Positions 42,205 through 46,947 of a stretch of DNA of 46,947 nucleotides are shown here, piece after piece (position 1 is the first letter of the stretch; each line of letters begins with the position of its first letter). Both the position numbers and the translations under genes were made by a program. The stretch is from CAYXFD01 sp964464175 (GTDB lineage: Bacteria > Cloacimonadota > Cloacimonadia > Cloacimonadales > JAJBBL01): NCBI GenBank assembly GCA_964464175.1, contig CAYXFD010000024.1, positions 1-46,947 on the forward strand, read 5' to 3'. A model generated the notes under the pieces. The model made no database searches. It was given only the letters and a program-made list of their open reading frames with translations, and was not told where the DNA came from.

Positions 42205-45200
42205 ATGAAAAGAACGGTCAGTTTATTTCTGATGATTATGATGATCATTACCCTGAGCACCTTGCTGCGGGCTGATGATCAAGAAGTCAGGAAAGGGGAT
42301 CGCCCCTTTATCGATATTTACCGGGTTCCCGATGAAGCAATGATCGGGGGGAAGATTTTGCTAAAATTCCACAGCCAGCTAACATCCCATCTCGATTCTC
42401 ACGAATTGTCCCGAGACGGAGAAGGGATCGTTCTCTTCGGGATAGAGGAGCTGGATGAACTCAACCGGAAGTTCGGAATATTCGCCGCTAAGAAAAACTT
42501 TGATACCCCTGCCCTGAAAAATGGATTTGAATGGCGTCATCGTCAATGGGGCTTTCATCTCTGGTACGAACTCTATTTCACCTCTCAGGAAGACCTCAGG
42601 GATATCGTTATGGCTTACAGGGAGTTAAAAGAGATTATCAGCTGGGCAGAACCGGAATACAGGATCGAACAGGTCTCTGATTCCTTCGCTGCTCCTGAGG
42701 AAGATGAAGATAACCTCCGCTGGACTCCCAATGACCCCCGTCTGACCGATCAGTGGCACTATCATAATACCGGTCAGCAGAATGGTACACCCGGAGCCGA
42801 TATAATGCTTCTCTCTGCCTGGGATCTGGAAAAAGGACATTCTGATGTTATTGTTGCCGTCATTGACGGAGGTATAGACCATAATCATAGCGATCTAACC
42901 GGTAATATGTGGTCGGATATCGGTTACAATTTTGTTTATGATTCACCGGCAATTGAACCTCATAATCACGGCACCCATGTTGCCGGAACAGTAGCTGCCG
43001 TATCAAACAACGGCATAGGTGTTGCCGGAGTAGCCGGAGGAAACGGGATCGGTAACGGTGTCAGACTGATGTCCTGCCAGGTTTTTGCTGCCAGTGATCA
43101 GGGTGGCTTTCATCTTGCCCCGGTCTATGCGGCAGATAATGGAGCTGCCGTTTCTCAGAACAGCTGGTCTTACACTACCGAGGGAGATTACAATCAAAAT
43201 GTTCTTGATGCCATAGACTATTTCAATCTGCACGGCGGAGGGGATGTTATGAACGGCGGGATTACCATCTTTGCCGCCGGTAACAGAGGTACCTCCGGAC
43301 AGTACTATCCCGGTGTATATCCCGGAACCTTTTCGGTTGCCGGTACGAACAATAACGACCAAAAAGCCTGGTACTCTTCCTATGATTACTGGGTTGATAT
43401 CTCTGCTCCGGGGGGAGAGACCAATACGGTAACGGCAAGGGGAGTTCTCAGTACCAGAAACAATAATACTTACGGCTATGCTCAGGGCACTTCCATGGCT
43501 TGTCCGCACACTTCCGGAGTAGCAGGGCTCATGCTCTCTTATGCCTACCGCAACGGCACAATACTTGATAATGACAGTGTTGCCGACATCCTCAGGAATA
43601 CAACAGACAACCACTATGCTGTCAATCCGGGATATTTCGGGATGCTGGGCACCGGAAGACTGAATGCCTATTCCGCTCTCTTAGAAGTCCAGGAATCTTA
43701 TCTGATAGTTTTGGAACCGGCTCAGATAACAGCAACTGCTGCCGGATTGCACGAGATCAATGTCTCCTGGGAACTGAATGCCAACGGGAACGATGTAATG
43801 CTTCTCTGGTCTCCGGACGGAGTTTTCGGTGAACCGGTGGATGGCATCCAGTACTCCATCGGCGGTATCGTTTCCGGTGGTGGACAGGTTCTCTATACAG
43901 GGAGCGAGACCAGCTTTCTCCACAGCGGGCTGGACGAGGCAACGATCTATCATTACAAAGCCTTTTCCTGTGATGCTGACTTTGACTATTCCATCGGTAT
44001 AGCAACTGAAACGGCAACCGATTATACCTATTTTGCCCTCCCCTTCAGCGAAAACTTTGATTATGCAGACCGGCTTCCCTATTTCTGGGAAATTGCCGAC
44101 CATCTCAATAATGGTCTGATCTGGCAGTTCGGCACTATTCCCGACGGCTTGACAGGAACGGAGGGGAACTATGCCTATCTCAACAGTAATGATTACGGCA
44201 TCGGTTTAAGTCAGAACACCGACCTGATAAGTCCAAGACTTGATCTGAGCGAATATACGCAGGTAACCGTCTCCTTTACCCATTATTTCATGCAAACCGA
44301 GTTTGTCTCGATAGCTGTTTTTCTCTACAGCCTTGATGATGGTGAGAACTGGACTATTAGCAATACCTGGATAGAAGAGACTGCAAATCCCGCCTATTAC
44401 AGCCAAGTTATACCGGAAGCAGCGGGTGAAACCGATGTCAGGTTCAAATGGAATTTTGTCGGTTCCAACGGCTGGTACTGGTGTGTTGATGATATCGAGA
44501 TTACCGGTCTGACCTACGAACTGGAGTCACCGGCAGAATTAACGGCAGTTGCCGGAAGTGATGTTATCAATCTCTACTGGGAAGCTCCCGCAGAAGTCGA
44601 TCCCGCAGGGTATAAAGTTTATCGTGATGGTGTTGCGATCAATCCTCAGCAAATTACGGAAACCCACTACACTGACAATGATGTTATGCCTGAGGTAACC
44701 TATCTCTATTTTGTCACAGCGGTTTATCCCGGTGGAGAATCAGAACCTTCCAACACCGTCGAAACCGGTCTTGTCAACCTCTATCCGCCGCATGATCTTG
44801 TCGTCGTTCCTGATGGTGCCAATGTCTATCTCTCCTGGCAGGCACCCGATAATACTTCCGCCGGAACAGGGAGTGAACCGGGAGAGGTTTATCGTTCCGG
44901 AGTTCGTGATACTTCCACCCGCAGCCTGATCGGCTATAATATCTACCGGAACTCTGAAATTATCAATTCCGAACCGGTGGAGTTAACCGAATATATTGAT
45001 CATGATCTTCCCTATGGAATTTACCTGTATTCCGTAACTGCTCTCTATGCAGCCGGAGAATCGGAACCTACCGATGAAGTAGAGATAGAAATAACTTTAA
45101 ACACCGGAGAGGATGCACAATCTGCACCGGTAACACGCTTATCCGGGAACTATCCTAATCCCTTCAATCCCTCAACTACCCTCCGGTTCTCTCTCAAAGA

Positions 45201-45405
45201 AGCCGGCGAAGTGACCCTGGAGATCTTCAACGTCAAAGGGCAGAGAGTTACCACCCTGCTCGATGAATACCGGGAGGCAGGGTCCCACAGGGTAATCTGG
45301 AACGGTAAAGGGGAGCAGGAAGAAGAACTCCCCGGCGGTATCTATTTTTATCGTTTGGAGATGGGAGAATACCGGGCTGTCCGTAAGATGCTTTATTTGA
45401 AATAA
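42205..45405 (+). CDS. Exported S8 subtilisin-like protease with sorting domain
   Basis: A 1066-aa secreted protease closely related to the 27827 protein. Signal peptide 1-23; pro-region about 32-160 (DRPFIDIYRVPDEA); S8 domain with Asp221, His255, Asn360 and Ser430, intact. An Fn3-like domain, a choice-of-anchor-J-like domain (about 610-775) and two Fn3 domains follow, the second with an Arg-containing loop insert. The sorting domain runs from YPNPFNPST (about 983) to RKMLYLK. AAGGAG lies 18 bases before the ATG, much further than usual. No other in-frame start is available because TGA lies at 42187. The hydrolase gene follows after 34 bases, so both may share a transcript. Confidence 0.93.
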   Translation: MKRTVSLFLMIMMIITLSTLLRADDQEVRKGDRPFIDIYRVPDEAMIGGKILLKFHSQLTSHLDSHELSRDGEGIVLFGIEELDELNRKFGIFAAKKNFDTPALKNGFEWRHRQWGFHLWYELYFTSQEDLRDIVMAYRELKEIISWAEPEYRIEQVSDSFAAPEEDEDNLRWTPNDPRLTDQWHYHNTGQQNGTPGADIMLLSAWDLEKGHSDVIVAVIDGGIDHNHSDLTGNMWSDIGYNFVYDSPAIEPHNHGTHVAGTVAAVSNNGIGVAGVAGGNGIGNGVRLMSCQVFAASDQGGFHLAPVYAADNGAAVSQNSWSYTTEGDYNQNVLDAIDYFNLHGGGDVMNGGITIFAAGNRGTSGQYYPGVYPGTFSVAGTNNNDQKAWYSSYDYWVDISAPGGETNTVTARGVLSTRNNNTYGYAQGTSMACPHTSGVAGLMLSYAYRNGTILDNDSVADILRNTTDNHYAVNPGYFGMLGTGRLNAYSALLEVQESYLIVLEPAQITATAAGLHEINVSWELNANGNDVMLLWSPDGVFGEPVDGIQYSIGGIVSGGGQVLYTGSETSFLHSGLDEATIYHYKAFSCDADFDYSIGIATETATDYTYFALPFSENFDYADRLPYFWEIADHLNNGLIWQFGTIPDGLTGTEGNYAYLNSNDYGIGLSQNTDLISPRLDLSEYTQVTVSFTHYFMQTEFVSIAVFLYSLDDGENWTISNTWIEETANPAYYSQVIPEAAGETDVRFKWNFVGSNGWYWCVDDIEITGLTYELESPAELTAVAGSDVINLYWEAPAEVDPAGYKVYRDGVAINPQQITETHYTDNDVMPEVTYLYFVTAVYPGGESEPSNTVETGLVNLYPPHDLVVVPDGANVYLSWQAPDNTSAGTGSEPGEVYRSGVRDTSTRSLIGYNIYRNSEIINSEPVELTEYIDHDLPYGIYLYSVTALYAAGESEPTDEVEIEITLNTGEDAQSAPVTRLSGNYPNPFNPSTTLRFSLKEAGEVTLEIFNVKGQRVTTLLDEYREAGSHRVIWNGKGEQEEELPGGIYFYRLEMGEYRAVRKMLYLK

Positions 45406-45439
45406 TCTAAGCTCGCCTTTCCTCAAATCAGGAGGAGCA

Positions 45440-46561
45440 ATGAAAGCCTGTATATTTCTGATTTTGCTTGTTTTTGTCTTTACCTTTGATCTTTTCTCTT
45501 ATGAGATGCAGCAGGTCAGTATTACCTTTATCGATGAAGACCGGGATAACAGACCGGTTTCTACCGAGATCTTCTTCCCTGTAAACGGTGAAGAAGACTT
45601 CTCTGATAACTCATCTTTTCCCTTCATCGTCTTCGGACATGGCTGGATATCACCCTATAGCCTCTATCAGGACCTCTGGGAGGCTTTGGTTCCCCAGGGC
45701 TGGATCATGGCATTTCCCACCACCGAAGGGGGACTTTTCCCCAATCACCAAAACTTTGCCCTCGATTTAGCCTTTCTTAGCTTTGAACTTTCTGCTGCAA
45801 ATAATGACCCCGGTTCACCGCTCTTCGGAATGGTAGATTCCCTCTCTGTGGTTATGGGTCATTCAATGGGAGGCGGCTGCTCTATCCTCGCTGCTGCCGG
45901 TCAGCATAATTTCTCTTCGGTTGTTACCCTTGCTGCTGCTGCCTCCACCAATCCCCCGGCTATTGATGCTGCCGCCGGAGTATATCTCCCCTCCCTGACC
46001 TTTGCCGGAACTTCAGACTCTATTACCCCTCCCGCCTCGAATCAGTTACCGCTATATAACAACCTTGCCTCTGTTTATAAAGGCTATGTTTCGATGAACG
46101 GTGTCGGTCATCTCGGTATCTATTCCAACGTACAGGTTTTCACCCTGATCAGCAAATGGCTCGATTTCATTCTTCACGGAGAGTCTTATCACCTGAACGG
46201 ATTTGAAGATCTGCTGATTGCCTATCAGAATGAGGAACTCCTCACCTACATGATCGAGAATAACTACACCTCCCTCAGTGATGAGCAGGGATTGGAACCT
46301 GAACCTCTTTTTATCCGCAACTATCCCAACCCCTTTAATCCGGAAACTACCTTTCTTTTCCTGTTGAATGAACCCTCGGAAGTTGTTCTGACGATCTTCA
46401 ACAGCAAAGGACAGAAGATAGCTGTTCTGGCTGACGGCCTCTTTCTGCCGGGAAGACACCGTATCACCTGGCATCCTGAAGCCAAAAGTTCGGGTATCTA
46501 TCTCTACCGCATGCAGGCAGGAAATTCTGTCAGCACCGGACGCGCTTTGCTTTTGAAGTAG
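45440..46561 (+). CDS. Exported alpha/beta hydrolase (cutinase/dienelactone-hydrolase-like) with sorting domain
   Basis: A 373-aa secreted enzyme. The signal peptide ends near residue 20. The alpha/beta-hydrolase core has the oxyanion segment VFGHGW (64-69), the nucleophile elbow MGHSMGGG with Ser142, Asp193 in GTSDSITPP and His224 in GVGHLG, a complete triad resembling the PET-hydrolase/chlorophyllase-like and platelet-activating-factor-hydrolase-like group. The sorting domain runs from YPNPFNPET (295) to ALLLK. CAGGAGG precedes the ATG. It is 34 bases after the S8 protease gene, probably co-transcribed. It may cleave extracellular esters or lipids. The exact substrate is unknown. Confidence 0.88.
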   Translation: MKACIFLILLVFVFTFDLFSYEMQQVSITFIDEDRDNRPVSTEIFFPVNGEEDFSDNSSFPFIVFGHGWISPYSLYQDLWEALVPQGWIMAFPTTEGGLFPNHQNFALDLAFLSFELSAANNDPGSPLFGMVDSLSVVMGHSMGGGCSILAAAGQHNFSSVVTLAAAASTNPPAIDAAAGVYLPSLTFAGTSDSITPPASNQLPLYNNLASVYKGYVSMNGVGHLGIYSNVQVFTLISKWLDFILHGESYHLNGFEDLLIAYQNEELLTYMIENNYTSLSDEQGLEPEPLFIRNYPNPFNPETTFLFLLNEPSEVVLTIFNSKGQKIAVLADGLFLPGRHRITWHPEAKSSGIYLYRMQAGNSVSTGRALLLK

Positions 46562-46947
46562 CTCGCTTACTTCATAATAGCGGCTGCTATGTACCGCAAA
46601 TTGTTAATTTGCGGGAGGAGAGTTAGTCCACGGGAAGGGCAGCAAGTATGTAGCAAGGGCGTCCCTGCCCTTGCCCAAAACAGAGCTGGAAGCTCCCCGG
46701 ATACGAATAAAGCCTGCGGATGGAGAGCTTCGAAGAAAAGAGAAAACCCTGCAGAAGCCGTGCAAGCAGAAGGTTAGTTCGTAATCTGACGTTACTTTTT
46801 TGCCTATGAGCCCGATGCTTATGCCAGAATACGAAACCCCGGTTGATTACCCCAAACGAATCAGTCCGGATAACCTCATTGCTTCTTCGTAGAGACGGGG
46901 CATGGAGACTGTGTGATAAATGGAAGTTAATCTGATTCAATTCGCAT
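46562..46947. repeat. Right-edge repeat region, no gene seen
   Basis: A GTAC hairpin lies at 46591-46614 (CCGCAAATT, GTT, AATTTGCGG). A copy of the left-edge cassette at 46628-46750 includes a GTAG hairpin with stem GCAAGGGC/GCCCTTGC at 46650-46674 and AGCTTCGAAGAAAAGAGAAAACC. The last ~170 bases show nothing recognisable. The minus-strand frame at 46623-46940 translates the repeat and is not called. Confidence 0.65.

Noticed and set aside
1..46947. tRNA, rRNA or known riboswitch genes
   Set aside because: No cloverleaf, rRNA block or recognisable riboswitch core was seen by eye; covariance-model searches could not be run.

Overview
The window looks like a chromosomal segment from an uncultivated, probably anaerobic bacterium of the FCB group. 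Candidatus Cloacimonadota is the best guess, with moderate confidence. Six large exported proteins end in the Y/I-P-N-P-F-N-P C-terminal sorting domain (type IX-secretion-like, fused to a FlgD-like Ig fold). They occur beside a six-gene Rnf complex and a molybdenum-hydroxylase catabolic operon. There are no rRNA, tRNA, phage or transposase genes and no CRISPR array.

Layout. Positions 1-2885 are a repeat-rich accessory stretch. It holds two paralogous ~149-aa proteins of unknown function (438-884, 1457-1906), a 54-aa ORF between them (1110-1274), short perfect hairpins often preceded by GTAG (REP-like), and a recurring ~40-bp box. Related repeats return at the right edge (46562-46947). Positions 2886-8522 (minus strand) are a complete rnfCDGEAB operon, an ion-pumping ferredoxin:NAD+ oxidoreductase. 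Position 8730-10820 is a lone exported sorting-domain protein. Positions 10828-22127 (minus) are a nine-gene collinear cluster: DUF2877 (AllH-like), FdrA (AllF-like), DUF1116 (AllG-like), a metal-dependent cyclase-family hydrolase, the three subunits of a xanthine-dehydrogenase-family enzyme, a CaiB/BaiF CoA-transferase and an amidase-signature enzyme. Positions 22369-46561 (plus) are an exported-protein island: two GLUG-repeat proteins, a small 2TM membrane protein, three S8 subtilisin-like proteases, one M6-type metalloprotease and an alpha/beta hydrolase.

How the parts may work together. The nine-gene cluster reads as an anaerobic pathway that hydroxylates an N-heterocycle (Mo enzyme), opens the ring (cyclase-family hydrolase and/or amidase) and conserves energy from a carbamoyl compound (AllFGH-type carbamoyltransferase), with a CoA-transfer step. 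No carbamate kinase is in the window and the substrate is unknown. Reduced ferredoxin from such fermentation could feed Rnf. The exported proteases point to a life fed by extracellular protein. This island shows recent duplication: a 310-bp identical tract joins the two GLUG genes, and a ~1.98-kb C-terminal module is shared by an S8 and an M6 protease.

The least explained parts are the nine-gene pathway, the mix-and-match protease tails, and the hairpin-rich left edge with its small paralogous proteins.
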